NCBI RefSeq assembly: GCF_914271545.1
Contig: NZ_CAJZAH010000001.1
Location: 186,001-250,000, forward strand
DNA from: Cupriavidus respiraculi
GTDB lineage: Bacteria; Pseudomonadota; Gammaproteobacteria; Burkholderiales; Burkholderiaceae
Length of the DNA stretch: 64,000 bases
Reading direction: 5' to 3'
Made by a program: the position numbers and the translations under genes. Below are positions 36,216 through 46,300 of this stretch, piece after piece (the stretch's first letter is position 1; every line of letters starts with the position of its first letter). A model generated the notes under the pieces. It was not told where the DNA came from. It saw only the letters and a program-made list of their open reading frames with translations, and ran no database searches.

Positions 36216-36401
36216 ATGAGCAAGCCCGCCGCCTCGCAGACGCCCCGGCAATCGCGCCGGCCTTCGGACAGCGCTGCGCCGCCAGAGCGCGACGCGCTCG
36301 AGGATGAACTGGACGAAGCGCTGAAGGATACGTTTCCGGCCAGCGACCCGATCGCCGTCGATCCGGACGTGCCGGACCGGGGGCGGGGCGGTGGGGGCTG
36401 A
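36216..36401 (+). CDS. Small conserved protein with ALKDTFPASDP motif
   Basis: A 61-residue protein with a charged, disordered N-terminus and the motif LDEALKDTFPASDPIAV. This motif marks a widespread family of tiny proteobacterial proteins of unknown role. AAAGGA lies upstream of the ATG. It follows the DUF2383 gene by 140 bases. Confidence 0.78.
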   Translation: MSKPAASQTPRQSRRPSDSAAPPERDALEDELDEALKDTFPASDPIAVDPDVPDRGRGGGG

Positions 36402-36436
36402 CAGGGGTGTCGGCGGGCCGGGCGCCGCGCCTGCCG

Positions 36437-36856
36437 CTACGACAGCTTGCGTAGCTGCACGATGACCGACATCAGCTGGCCGTGGGCCACCGTGACCGCC
36501 GGCTCGTCCTGCAGCGCCTCGTGGTAGCGCTGGCGGAAGGCCGGGTCCCCGGAGGGTCCGAACAGCTTCTCCGCGGCGCCGGCCACGGCGCGGCAGGTGT
36601 CGTCGTGGTGCTCCCCGCCGTCGAGTTCTTCATCGATCTCCACGATCAGCCGGGATAGCGGATCGAGCCAGCGGAAGTGATCGTCCTCGGTCACGATCTG
36701 CACGAACTGCCCGGCCGGGATCGGCCCGCGCAGGCGCTCGTACTGTCCGCGATCGTATTGAATGACTTCCTTGTGGGACTGCAGCAGCGCCGCGCGCAAT
36801 GCGCGCAGGCCGGCGCGCCGGGTTTCCTGCGTGGCCTGATACTGTTCGGTCTGCAT
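36437..36856 (-). CDS. Hypothetical protein, helical
   Basis: A 139-residue protein of unknown function, rich in charged residues and predicted helical. It contains RALRAALLQSHKEVIQYDR, WLDPLSRLIVEIDEELDG and a His-rich segment GEHHDDTC, loosely like hemerythrin or regulator-type bundles, but I cannot place it. The start at MQTEQYQATQ is preferred because GGAG lies seven bases before it. The frame continues upstream to a Met at 36970, adding 38 low-complexity residues with no good binding site. Confidence 0.65.
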   Translation of the reverse strand: MQTEQYQATQETRRAGLRALRAALLQSHKEVIQYDRGQYERLRGPIPAGQFVQIVTEDDHFRWLDPLSRLIVEIDEELDGGEHHDDTCRAVAGAAEKLFGPSGDPAFRQRYHEALQDEPAVTVAHGQLMSVIVQLRKLS

Positions 36857-37213
36857 CCCGGTTCTCCGCTCGTCTTCGTGCAAGCCGTCGGCCGGCGCGT
36901 GTTGGTTGTCGCTACCCATGCTGGCTTGGGTGCGGCCCGTATCCGGGGTGGTCGCGCGATATTGATTCATGGTATTGATCCACTGTGCTCGTCTTATTTG
37001 CCGCGCTCGTCAGCGAGGGCTCCGCGGCCGGCATGGTAGCCAGTATACGTAGGGCGCGCGGGCCCATCCAGCGTTGGCATCTAGCGAATTACCCGAGCCA
37101 GTGTGCAATTTGCGCTGCGATTTTCAGTTTTTGTTTCCGTCAGGACGGGCGGGTTACGCGGGACATACGCAAAAGGGGGACACCGCGAAGCGCGCATTAC
37201 CCCATTCATTTTT

Positions 37214-37230
37214 TTCAGACCTGATCTGAA
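37214..37230. promoter_or_regulatory. Dyad TTCAGA-N5-TCTGAA upstream of the antiporter operon
   Basis: A perfect 6-bp inverted repeat around CCTGA follows a T-run and precedes AT-rich DNA that could be a promoter. It lies about 125 bases upstream of the first antiporter ATG. It is a candidate operator. Confidence 0.4.
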
Positions 37231-37261
37231 TTATTTGGTGTGCACGCCATCTGAGAAACGG

Positions 37262-37276
37262 GGCGATTTCATCGCC
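37262..37276 (+). promoter_or_regulatory. Leader hairpin GGCGAT-TTC-ATCGCC
   Basis: A perfect 6-bp stem with a three-base loop lies 80 bases upstream of the first antiporter start codon, in the likely mRNA leader. It may shape the 5' untranslated region. I recognise no riboswitch class. Confidence 0.35.
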
Positions 37277-37355
37277 GCGCAGGAAATGGGCAAGCACACG
37301 CCCCGGATGAATGGCTGCCTGCCATTGCACGGGCAAATCGGATAGGAGGAGACAG

Positions 37356-40160
37356 ATGGTGATGGCGTGGCTGATCGCGCTGCCGTTTCTTGCCGCCGTG
37401 TCGATCGCACCGACACGGCGTTACGCCTCGTGGCTCACCGCGCCGCTCGTGCTCGGCGCCCCGCTGGGCGGACTGGCGCTGCTCGCCACGGCGTGGGAGC
37501 GCGTCAAGGACGGCGGTGTCATCGTGCTGCGCCAGCAATGGTTGCCGGAGTTGGGCCTGAACCTGACGCTGCGGCTGGACGGACTGGCGTTTGCGTTTGC
37601 GGTGCTGGTGCTGGGCATCGGCCTGCTGGTCATCGTCTACGCCCACTACTACCTGTCGAGCAGCGAGTCCAACTCGCGCTTCTTCGCCTTGCTGCTGCTG
37701 TTCATGAGCGCCATGCTCGGCGTGGTGCTGTCCGGCAACCTGCTGTTGCTGGTCGTGTTCTGGGAACTGACCAGCATCTTTTCCTTCCTGCTGATCGGCT
37801 TCTGGTCCTATCGCTCCGATGCCCGCAAGGGCGCGCGCATGGCGCTGACCGTCACCGGCGGGGGCGGCTTCGCGCTGCTGGCTGCCGTGCTGCTGCTGGG
37901 ACATATCTGCGGCAGCCTCGAGATCGGCGATGTGCTCGCTCAGGCCGGCCTCGTGCAACGCCATCCGCTCTATCCGGTAATGCTGGTACTGGTGTTGCTG
38001 GCCGTCTTCACCAAGTCCGCCCAGTTTCCCTTCCATTTCTGGTTGCCTCATGCGATGGCCGCGCCCACGCCGGTATCGGCGTACCTGCATTCGGCCACGA
38101 TGGTCAAGGCGGGCGTGTTCCTGCTCGCGCGGCTTTACCCGGTGCTCGACGGGACCGACTGGTGGTTCTACCTGGTGGCGATGACGGGCCTGGCCACGCT
38201 GCTGATGGGCGCCGCAATGGCGCTGTTGCAGCGCGACCTGAAGGGCCTGCTGGCCTATTCGACCATCAGCCATCTGGGCCTGATCACGCTGCTGTTCGGC
38301 CTCGATACGCGCTTCAGCACGGTGGCGGCTCTGTTCCACATCTTCAACCACGCGGTCTTCAAGGCATCCCTGTTCATGGCGGCCGGCATCATCGACCACG
38401 AGACCGGCACGCGCGACATGGGCCGCCTGCGCGGCCTGGCGCGCTACATGCCGCATACCGCCTTGCTGGCCATCGTCGCCTCGCTGTCGATGGCCGGCGT
38501 GCCGTTGCTCAACGGCTTCCTGAGCAAGGAGATGTTCTTCGGCGAGACGCTGGCGCAGGGGCTGCTGGGTACGTTCAACTGGACCATCCCGGCCGCCGCG
38601 ACGCTCGCCGGCGCGCTCACCGTGGCGTATTCGCTTCGGTTTATCTATGGCGTGTTCTTCGACGGCAGGCCGGACGGCCTGCCCAAGTATCCGCCGCACG
38701 AGCCGCCGCGCTGGATGAAGATTCCGGTCGAGGTGCTGGTGGTCATCTGCCTGGTGGTCGGCATATTCCCGAGCTATACCGTTGCCGGGCTGCTGACCGC
38801 GGCCGCCATTGCCACCATGGGGCCGCCCTTGCCCTCGTACCACCTCAGTCCGTGGCACGGGTTCAACACGCCGCTGGTCATGAGCCTGATCTCGATGGCG
38901 GCGGGCACGACGCTGTTCGCACTGCGTCGGGACTCGTGGCGGCATTACCAGGCCCGCACGCAGCTCAGCGCGCGCGACCGCTTCGAATCCGCGGTGGAAT
39001 GGTTCGAGCGGCTCGCCGCCCGGCTGCTGCGCCTGTTCGAGGACGGCTCGCTGCAGAACTACCTTGCGTGGCTGATCGGCATCGCGGTGCTGGTGCCGGC
39101 GCTGTATCTGCTGGACCTGGGCTCGGTGGCGGGACCGATGCCGCTCGCTCCCATCGACGTGCCCACGGCGGTGGGACTGGCCGTGCTCGCGCTATCCGCC
39201 TGCTGCGTGGTGGTGGCGTACCGGAACCGGATGGCTGCGCTGATCCTGCTGAGCCTGTGCGGACTGATGGTGTCGCTCGCGTTCACGCGGTTCTCCGCGC
39301 CGGACCTGGCGCTGACCCAGATATCGGTCGAGGTGGTGACCATCATCCTGCTGGTGCTGGCGCTGTATTTCCTGCCGGTGGAGCGGCCTGCGCGCCCGTC
39401 GCTGCTCAAGGGCGGCCGCGATATCGCCATCGCCGTGCTAGGGGGGTTGACCGTCGGCGGTGCCGCGTTCGCGGTCATGACGCGGCCGTACGACACCATC
39501 GCCAGCTTTTTCCTGACCAACAGCGTGGAGGGCGGCGGAGGCCATAACGTGGTCAACGTGATCCTGGTCGACTTCCGCGGCTTCGATACGTTGGGCGAGA
39601 TCTGCGTGCTGCTGCTGGCCGGCCTCGGCGTGCAGGCGATGCTCAAGGGGCTGCGCCTGCCGGTGCCGGCGGTCGGCCCGCAGGGCCTGCCGTGGTCGAG
39701 CCAGAGCCATCCCTTGCTGCTCGCCATCCTGGCCCGGCTGATGCTGCCGCTGACCGCGATGGTGGCGATCTTCGTCCTGCTGCGCGGGCACAACCTGCCG
39801 GGCGGGGGCTTCATCGCCGCGCTGATCACCTCGGTTGCGCTGCTGCTGCAATACGTCGCGAGCGGCGTGCTGTGGACCGAGGAGCGGATCACGTTGCACT
39901 ACCGCGGCCTCGCCGGCGCGGGCATCCTGATCGCGGGCTTCGTCGGGTTGGGGAGCTGGGCCTTCGGCGCGCCGTTCCTGACCAGCGCCTTCGGCCACTT
40001 CGAACTCCCGCTGGCAGGGGAGATCGAACTGGCGACAGCCATGGCGTTCGACCTGGGCGTCTATCTCACGGTGGTCGGCACCACGCTGCTGATCGTGTCC
40101 CATCTCGGCGTGCGCGACAAGCGTAGCGAGCACCGCGCCGCCAACCAGGAGTCGGTCTGA
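37356..40160 (+). CDS. mrpA: Monovalent cation/proton antiporter subunit A fused to subunit B (MrpA/PhaA)
   Basis: A 934-residue polytopic membrane protein, largest subunit of the Mrp/Mnh/Pha antiporter that exchanges Na+ or K+ for protons. The NuoL-like core contains the proton-path motif LLLVVFWELTSIFSFLLIGF, QFPFHFWLPHAMAAPTPVSA and LLAYSTISHLGLITLLFG. The C-terminal 150 residues (NLPGGGFIAALITSVALLLQ) correspond to subunit B, so A and B are fused as in Pha-type systems. AGGAGGAG precedes the chosen ATG. The stop overlaps the next start by one base. Such complexes support alkali and salt tolerance. Confidence 0.95.
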   Translation: MVMAWLIALPFLAAVSIAPTRRYASWLTAPLVLGAPLGGLALLATAWERVKDGGVIVLRQQWLPELGLNLTLRLDGLAFAFAVLVLGIGLLVIVYAHYYLSSSESNSRFFALLLLFMSAMLGVVLSGNLLLLVVFWELTSIFSFLLIGFWSYRSDARKGARMALTVTGGGGFALLAAVLLLGHICGSLEIGDVLAQAGLVQRHPLYPVMLVLVLLAVFTKSAQFPFHFWLPHAMAAPTPVSAYLHSATMVKAGVFLLARLYPVLDGTDWWFYLVAMTGLATLLMGAAMALLQRDLKGLLAYSTISHLGLITLLFGLDTRFSTVAALFHIFNHAVFKASLFMAAGIIDHETGTRDMGRLRGLARYMPHTALLAIVASLSMAGVPLLNGFLSKEMFFGETLAQGLLGTFNWTIPAAATLAGALTVAYSLRFIYGVFFDGRPDGLPKYPPHEPPRWMKIPVEVLVVICLVVGIFPSYTVAGLLTAAAIATMGPPLPSYHLSPWHGFNTPLVMSLISMAAGTTLFALRRDSWRHYQARTQLSARDRFESAVEWFERLAARLLRLFEDGSLQNYLAWLIGIAVLVPALYLLDLGSVAGPMPLAPIDVPTAVGLAVLALSACCVVVAYRNRMAALILLSLCGLMVSLAFTRFSAPDLALTQISVEVVTIILLVLALYFLPVERPARPSLLKGGRDIAIAVLGGLTVGGAAFAVMTRPYDTIASFFLTNSVEGGGGHNVVNVILVDFRGFDTLGEICVLLLAGLGVQAMLKGLRLPVPAVGPQGLPWSSQSHPLLLAILARLMLPLTAMVAIFVLLRGHNLPGGGFIAALITSVALLLQYVASGVLWTEERITLHYRGLAGAGILIAGFVGLGSWAFGAPFLTSAFGHFELPLAGEIELATAMAFDLGVYLTVVGTTLLIVSHLGVRDKRSEHRAANQESV

Positions 40161-40558
40161 TGGAACTGCTGTTTGCCTGCGCCATTGGCGTGCTGTTCGC
40201 CTGCGGCATCTTCCTGCTGCTGCGCGCGCGCACCTTTCCCGTGGTCATGGGCCTGACCCTGATGACCTATGCCGTGACGCTGTTCCTGCTCGGCATGGGA
40301 CGGCTCTCGACCGGCAAGCCGCCGATCATCGGCGATGGCCGCGAGTATGCCGATCCGCTGCCACAGGCGCTGGTGCTGACCGCCATCGTGATCGGCTTTG
40401 CGATGACGGCCTTTGCGATGGTGCTGTCGCTGCGGTCCTTCGCGCTCGATGGCAGCGATCATGTGGATGGCGCGCAGGGCGACTCCGGCAGCGCCCCCGC
40501 CGGCGCCGCGGCGATGGTGTCGCCGGACGCGCAGCAAGCCGGGGGCGCCAAGGCATGA
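40160..40558 (+). CDS. mrpC: Cation/proton antiporter subunit C (MrpC/PhaC)
   Basis: A 132-residue NuoK-like membrane subunit. It has three transmembrane segments (LLFACAIGVLFACGIFLLLR, VVMGLTLMTYAVTLFLLG, LVLTAIVIGFAMTAFAMVLS) and the conserved DPLPQALVLTAIVIG motif. The C-terminal 35 residues are Ala/Gly-rich and disordered. It overlaps subunit A by one base and subunit D by four, so the three are translationally coupled. Confidence 0.95.
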   Translation: MELLFACAIGVLFACGIFLLLRARTFPVVMGLTLMTYAVTLFLLGMGRLSTGKPPIIGDGREYADPLPQALVLTAIVIGFAMTAFAMVLSLRSFALDGSDHVDGAQGDSGSAPAGAAAMVSPDAQQAGGAKA

Positions 40559-42120
40559 ATCACGGCCTGCTTCTTCCCATCCTGTTGCCCATGTTTGCCG
40601 GCGGTGTCCTGGCGATCATGCCTGCACGCCGTCCCTTGCGGCGGCGGGCGCTGAGCGTGGCGGCCGCCATCGCGCTGGTGCCGCTGGCCGCGTGGCTGCT
40701 GGGCGAAGCCCGCAGCGGCGCGATACAGGTCTATGCCATCGGCAACTGGGCCGCGCCGTTCGGCATCGTCCTGCAGCTGGACCGGCTCAGCGCGCTGATG
40801 CTGCTGCTGACGGCAGTGCTGGGCGCGGTCTGCGCCTGCTGCGCAGGACGCGGCGACGATCGCCTGGGCCGCCATTTCGACGCGCTGTTCCAGTTCCAGC
40901 TGATGGGCCTCAACGGTGCGTTCCTCGCCGGCGATATCTTCAATCTCTTCGTCTTCTTCGAAATCCTGCTGATCGCCTCGTATGCGTTGTTGGTGCACGG
41001 CGGCGGCGAAGCGCGGATCCGCTCGGGCCTGCACTATGTCGTGCTGAACCTGGTCGGTTCCTCGTTTTTCCTGGTCGCCATCGGCATCCTGTACGGGCTG
41101 ACCGGCACGCTGAACATGGCCCACATGGGGGAGCGGCTGGCGCGCCTCGATGCCGAGGCGGTGCCGCTCGCGGCGGCCGCCGGCGCGATGCTGATGCTGG
41201 TGTTCGGGCTGAAGGCCGGCCTGTTTCCGCTGTCGTTCTGGCTGCCGCGCGCCTATGCCAGCGCTGCCGGCTCGGTCGCGGGCCTGTTCGCCATCATGAC
41301 CAAGGTCGGCGTGTACGCCATCATGCGATGCCACGCGCTGATGTTCGACGCGGGCCACGGCATGCTGGCGACGTTCGCGTCGCGCTGGCTGTGGTGGCTG
41401 GCGCTAGCCACCATGGTAATCGGCGCCTGCGGGGCGCTCGCGGCCCGCAGCATGAAGCTGCTGACCGCCTACCTGGTGCTGGTGTCGGTGGGCCTGCTGC
41501 TCGCCAGCGTGGCGCTGCAATCCCCCGGTGCCTGGGGCGGGGCGTTGTACTACCTGGGCAGCACCACGCTATGCACGGCGGGGCTGTTCCTTCTGGCCGA
41601 TGCGCTCGAGGGCCTGCCCACGCGGCGCACACCCGAGCCCACGCCGAGGGTGCGCGCCGTCGCGCGCCGCAAGCCGATCACCTGGATCGCGGGGGCGCTG
41701 TTCCTCACCGGTGCGATCGGCGCGGTCGGGCTGCCGCCGCTGTCCGGGTTTCTCGGCAAGGCCATGGTGTTGCGCGCCGCGCCGTTCGACGCGCAATGGC
41801 ACGGCGCATCGGTGCTCTGGCCGGCCATCCTGCTGACCGGCCTCGCGTCGCTGGTGGCTGTCAGCCGCACGGGCACGCGCCTGGTGTGGCAGGCGCCGTC
41901 CGCGCCCGCAGGCACGCCCGCGCGCCAGGTGGCGGGCATCGTGCGGCATCGCGCGGCGCCGGACCCCGGCAAGCTGGCGTGCTGCGCCGCGCTGCTGGCC
42001 TGCAGCATCGGCATGGTGGTGTTCGCGCAGCCGATCTCGCGCTACGTGGACGCCACCGCGCTGCAACTGCTGGACCGTCCCGCGTACCTGCGGGCGGTGC
42101 TGCCGAACGGGGAGGGCTGA
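40555..42120 (+). CDS. mrpD: Cation/proton antiporter subunit D (MrpD/PhaD)
   Basis: A 521-residue NuoN/NuoM-like membrane subunit with about 14 helices. Marks include IFNLFVFFEILLIASYALLV (key Glu), FGLKAGLFPLSFWLPRAYAS (key Lys) and LTAYLVLVSVGLLLASVALQ. It forms part of the ion-translocating core with subunit A. The start overlaps the subunit C stop as ATGA. The C-terminal part after about residue 360 is Arg/Thr-rich before the last helices. Confidence 0.95.
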   Translation: MNHGLLLPILLPMFAGGVLAIMPARRPLRRRALSVAAAIALVPLAAWLLGEARSGAIQVYAIGNWAAPFGIVLQLDRLSALMLLLTAVLGAVCACCAGRGDDRLGRHFDALFQFQLMGLNGAFLAGDIFNLFVFFEILLIASYALLVHGGGEARIRSGLHYVVLNLVGSSFFLVAIGILYGLTGTLNMAHMGERLARLDAEAVPLAAAAGAMLMLVFGLKAGLFPLSFWLPRAYASAAGSVAGLFAIMTKVGVYAIMRCHALMFDAGHGMLATFASRWLWWLALATMVIGACGALAARSMKLLTAYLVLVSVGLLLASVALQSPGAWGGALYYLGSTTLCTAGLFLLADALEGLPTRRTPEPTPRVRAVARRKPITWIAGALFLTGAIGAVGLPPLSGFLGKAMVLRAAPFDAQWHGASVLWPAILLTGLASLVAVSRTGTRLVWQAPSAPAGTPARQVAGIVRHRAAPDPGKLACCAALLACSIGMVVFAQPISRYVDATALQLLDRPAYLRAVLPNGEG

Positions 42121-42124
42121 CGCC

Positions 42125-42628
42125 ATGCTGCGACGCTGGTTTCCCCATCCATGGCTCACGCTGGTCCTGCTGGTGGTCTGGCTGCTGCTGTCCAACGAGA
42201 TCTCGTTCGGCAGCGTGCTGCTGGGCGGCCTGCTGGCGTGGCTGATCTCGCTGCGCATCGGCCTGCGGCTATGGCTGAGCCCGATGCAGTTGCGCCGGCC
42301 GGACCTGATGCTGCTGCTGCTGGGGCGTGTGATGGCCGATATCCTGGTGGCCAACGTGCATGTGGCGATGCTGGTGCTCGGGCGCGCGTCGCGCCTGCGG
42401 CCCGGCTTCGTCGAAGTCCCGCTGGAGGCCGAGCACGAAATGGCGCTGACGGCCCTGATCAGCATCGTCTCCCTCAGCCCCGGCACGCTATGCGCCGAGC
42501 TGAGCGAAGACCGCCGCTGCCTGCTGGTGCACGTGCTTGACCTGAAGGACGAGTCCACCCTGACTGCTGACATCAAATCGCGCTACGAAGCGCCTTTGAG
42601 GGAGATATTCGTATGCTCGACGTCGTGA
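42125..42628 (+). CDS. mrpE: Cation/proton antiporter subunit E (MrpE/PhaE)
   Basis: A 167-residue subunit with two N-terminal membrane helices (WLTLVLLVVWLLLSNEISFG, LLLLGRVMADILVANVHVAM) and a soluble C-terminal domain with ISIVSLSPGTLCAELSEDRR and LLVHVLDL, typical of MrpE/MnhE. It starts 4 bases after subunit D and overlaps subunit F by 16 bases. Confidence 0.94.
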   Translation: MLRRWFPHPWLTLVLLVVWLLLSNEISFGSVLLGGLLAWLISLRIGLRLWLSPMQLRRPDLMLLLLGRVMADILVANVHVAMLVLGRASRLRPGFVEVPLEAEHEMALTALISIVSLSPGTLCAELSEDRRCLLVHVLDLKDESTLTADIKSRYEAPLREIFVCSTS

Positions 42629-42888
42629 TCCCGATCTGCCTGGCGCTGCTGGTCCTTGCCTTCCTGCTGACCGCCGCCCGGCTGGTGCGCGGGCCGAGCC
42701 TGCCCGACCGCATCGTCGCGCTCGATACGCTGAACATCAACGCGATCGCGTTGATCGTGGTGTACGGCATCTGGTTGCGCAGCGCGCTGTTCTTCGAGGT
42801 CGCGCTGCTGATCGCGGTGATGGGATTCATCGGCACCGTCGCGCTGACCAAGTATTTGCAGCGCGGCGACATCATCGAACTGCAATAG
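42613..42888 (+). CDS. mrpF: Cation/proton antiporter subunit F (MrpF/PhaF)
   Basis: A 91-residue subunit of three membrane helices, with the family motif RLVRGPSLPDRIVALDTLNI and EVALLIAVMGFIGTVALTKY. It overlaps the end of subunit E, an arrangement common in this operon. Confidence 0.95.
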   Translation: MLDVVIPICLALLVLAFLLTAARLVRGPSLPDRIVALDTLNINAIALIVVYGIWLRSALFFEVALLIAVMGFIGTVALTKYLQRGDIIELQ

Positions 42889-42905
42889 CATCGCCGGAGT
42901 CCGCC

Positions 42906-43289
42906 ATGAGCCTGTTCGTCGAAATCGCGACTTGCGCGCTGCTGCTGATCGGCAGCATCTTCACGCTGGTCGGCGCGCTGGGCCTGTTCCGGCTGCCTGA
43001 CTTCTTCATGCGGCTGCACGGGCCGACCAAGTCAACCACCCTGGGCGTTGGCGGCGTGGTGGGCGCGTCGGTGGTGTTCTTCAGCGCGCAAGGCGAACTG
43101 AGCCTGCACGAGCTGCTGATCATCGCCTTCCTGTTCCTCACCGCCCCGATCAGCGCACATATGCTGGCGAAGGCGGCGATGCAGCAGCGCGTGCCGCTGG
43201 ACCCCCGCACCCGTAACGTCGACGCCGTTACCCGCGAGCGCCGGGCGGCGGACGAAGACAGCCCCGTGCCGCGGCGCGAGCAGTGCTGA
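42906..43289 (+). CDS. mrpG: Cation/proton antiporter subunit G (MrpG/PhaG)
   Basis: A 127-residue subunit with three membrane helices and the motif LGLFRLPDFFMRLHGPTKST typical of MrpG. LHELLIIAFLFLTAPISAHM forms the last helix. It is the final gene of the antiporter operon, 17 bases after subunit F. No obvious terminator follows before the convergent autotransporter gene. Confidence 0.95.
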   Translation: MSLFVEIATCALLLIGSIFTLVGALGLFRLPDFFMRLHGPTKSTTLGVGGVVGASVVFFSAQGELSLHELLIIAFLFLTAPISAHMLAKAAMQQRVPLDPRTRNVDAVTRERRAADEDSPVPRREQC

Positions 43290-43326
43290 CCCCGCCAGCG
43301 CCGCCCGCGGTCACGGCGCCGCGCGG

Positions 43327-46300
43327 TCACCAGTTGAAACGCAGGCCGACCTTGCCCTCGAAGGCGTAGCTGTCGTCGCCGAACGCGCGCTGATAGCCGA
43401 CCGAGCCGAACAGCGAGGCGGTTCGCGTCAGTTGCGCGGTCACGCCGCCCTTCAGTTCCCACCAGCTGCCATCGATGCTCGCGGTGAACGGGACGAAGCC
43501 GGTGCTGGAGGAGAACGCCGTGCGCGGCTCGCCGCGGAACTCGCGCCACACGCTGGCGCGCAGCCACCCGGTGGTCAACCGTTCGGGATCGCCGTCGCGT
43601 TCCACGGTGCGCGCCAGGCGCACGCCGAGGCGGCCGGCGAGGGAGTCCATGTCGCTGAAACGGACCTGCGCGGCGCCATCGTTGCCGTCCGCGTCGCGGA
43701 TGTTCTGGTAGACGAGCTGCGCCTGCGGCTCGACGACCCAGTTGCCCCGCACCGGCAGCGGGTAGCCGCCTTCGAGCGAGGCCGCCCAGCCGAATGCGTC
43801 CACGTCGAGGTTGGGCACGTCCCGCGTGGATTCCGCCTTGCCGTCGTACCACGTGCCTTGCAGGATGGCGTCGACATAGGCACCCGTGCGGGTGTAGTGG
43901 GTCCAGTAGCCACCCAGGGTGTAGGCATCGAGCCGGTTGGTGCCGGCCCGGCCGCCCGCGAAGCTGTCGACGTCGCTGCGCGCATAGCCCACCGCGCCGT
44001 AGATGCCTGCGTGATCGCGCCGGCCATCCTCCCGCTCCCGGCGGAACAGGTCCATGCCGATCTGTGCGCCGTAGAAATCGTAGTCGTAGCGCGGGCCGTC
44101 GCCACCCTGCGCACCGCCCGGATCGCCGTCGTGCCTGCCGTGCGCGCCGATGATGCGGCCCCAGGCGCCGTTGGCGTAGGGGCTCGCCCCGGGACCCGCG
44201 CGCCCGCGCAACTGCTCCTGTTCGCCGACCCGCTCGTGCAGCGTGTCGAGCAGCGCATGGCCATAGAGCAGGGCCATGGCGGGCAGGGCGCTGTACAGGG
44301 CCACTTCCTGCCGGAAGTTCGGCGCCGGGGCCGGGGCGGGGCCCGGCCCGGGTCCGGGCTGTTCGCAGGGCGGGGTGGTGGGAGACAGCGTGCAGTCCAG
44401 CGTGGAGCGCAGGAACCAGTCCTCGCCGCTGGCCGCGGACGCGCCGCCGCGGTAGAGGGCGTATTCGTACGGGCCGGCGACTACGCGCGTGCCGAGGGCG
44501 AACGCGCCGGACGCGGTGGTGCCGCCATTGATGCCCTGCACCACGCGGATGCCGTCGCCGGTCGTCAAGGCGCCGGGGCCGGTGGTGTTGCGAATATCGA
44601 GCGCGGTGGTCCCGGTGGCCGTGCCGCCATCGATCTGCAGCCTGTCCGAAGGCGAGCCGTCGCTGCCGAGAAACGTGTTCAGCGTCAGCCGGCCATTGGC
44701 GCCGGCGTAGTTGGCGACCCGCAGCGTCTTGTAGGCGCCCCCCGGAGGCGGCGGCGCGAAATCGATCGAACTGGCAGCCACGCTGAGATTCGTCAGATTG
44801 GAATCGCCGGTCACCAGCCACGACGACCCGCTGGTCATGGCGACATTGGCGGTGTTGCCCGGTTCGGTCAGCGCCGCGCCGCTGATGGCCGAGCGGCTGA
44901 CCGCGATCGTCGCCGTGGAAGGCGCGAAGGTGACCGCCGTGGTGGGGCTGGTCGTCTCCAGCTCCGAGCCGAACACCAGCGTATCGGGAAACGCCGGGAA
45001 AGCGGCTTCGGCGTTGGCGTGCGGACGCGCGAAGTCCAGCGACAGGCTGTTGGCCCCCGGCACGGCGCCCTGGCCGACATGGAGCCAGTATCCGGGCGAG
45101 GACACCTGCGTCCCGTCGAGACTGATCTGTGCGATGCCGCCACCCACGCCGATGGCCGGACCGCGCGCGCTGGCGATGGCGCCCCCGGTGATCGACGCCA
45201 CGCCGGTGTAGCCGTTGCCGCTGGCGATCAGCAGACCCGCCGCGCCCAGTCCGCTCGCCTGCGCGCTGGTGCCGGACAGCGTCAGCGTGCCGCCTTCGAG
45301 CACAGCCAGGGCATGTGCGGCATCGCCCTGCGTGGTGACCGCGATATCGGTGAGCCGTGCGGTGGCCAGCGCCGGGTCCGCGGCCGCCGCGACCACGTTG
45401 ACGCCGTATGAAGCCGTGCCCCCGGTAGCGATGCTGCCGTCCGCGAGCGTGAGGCCTGCGCCGGACGCGGCCACCACGCCGTGCGCGCCCGCTCCGGCCG
45501 TGGCAATGGTCACCGTATCGAGCGCGGCGCGCGAGGCGGGGCCGAAGCCGAAGACGCCGTGGGCGGCCTGCCCCTGCGTGGCGATGTCGAGACCGGAGAT
45601 GGCGGACGTGGAGGCCTCACGGGCGAGCATCCCCCACGCGTTGTCGCCCGCGGTGGCGATCCGCACGTTTCTCCCGTTGAAGGTCGATACCGGCGCGGCG
45701 TCCACGCCGGCAACGCGCAGGCCGATGCTGCCGGTGCCGCGCGTCTCGATGTCGATATCGGCGAAGTCGCCGTTGCCGCCGAGCTGGAAGTTCGCCCCGT
45801 AGGCGGAGGCGCCCGTGGTGACGATGCGCAGCCGCTGCGCGGTGGCGGTGGCCTCGTGCACCAGCACGCCGGCGGCGCCGAGTCCGGTGGTGGCCACGGT
45901 GCTGTCGCTGACGGCGAGCGTCGCGTTGACCTGCGAGGTCAGTCCGTAGGCTCCCTCGCGATTGGGCATCTGGTCGCCGGTGGTGACGACCTGGACGCGT
46001 TCGAGCACGCCGCTGGCCCCGTTGGTGACCACCACGGCCGATGCGCCGGTGCCGCCGGTGCCGATGGCGGCGTCGGCCAGGGACAGGATTGGCTGGCCGC
46101 CGATGGCGTTCGCGCCCATGGCGTAGACGCCATAGGAACGCTCGCCTCCCGTCAGCACGGTCAGCTGGGTGCCGGTCACCATCCGCACCTGCGCCGGATT
46201 CGTTCGCGCATCGACGAAGATGCCCAGCCCGCGATTGGCGGTGGGACTATCGGTGCGCAGTTCGATGCCGGCGCCCGTGCTGGCCGGATGGGTGCGATCG

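Larger units (their letters stand above)
36857..37355. other. AT-richer leader region of the cation/proton antiporter operon
   Basis: About 500 bases without a convincing gene, although the first 114 could be a 5' extension of the leftward hypothetical gene. The stretch 37080-37340 is clearly less GC-rich than its surroundings and holds two dyads listed separately. An AGGAGGAG ribosome binding site ends it at 37344-37351. Confidence 0.6.
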
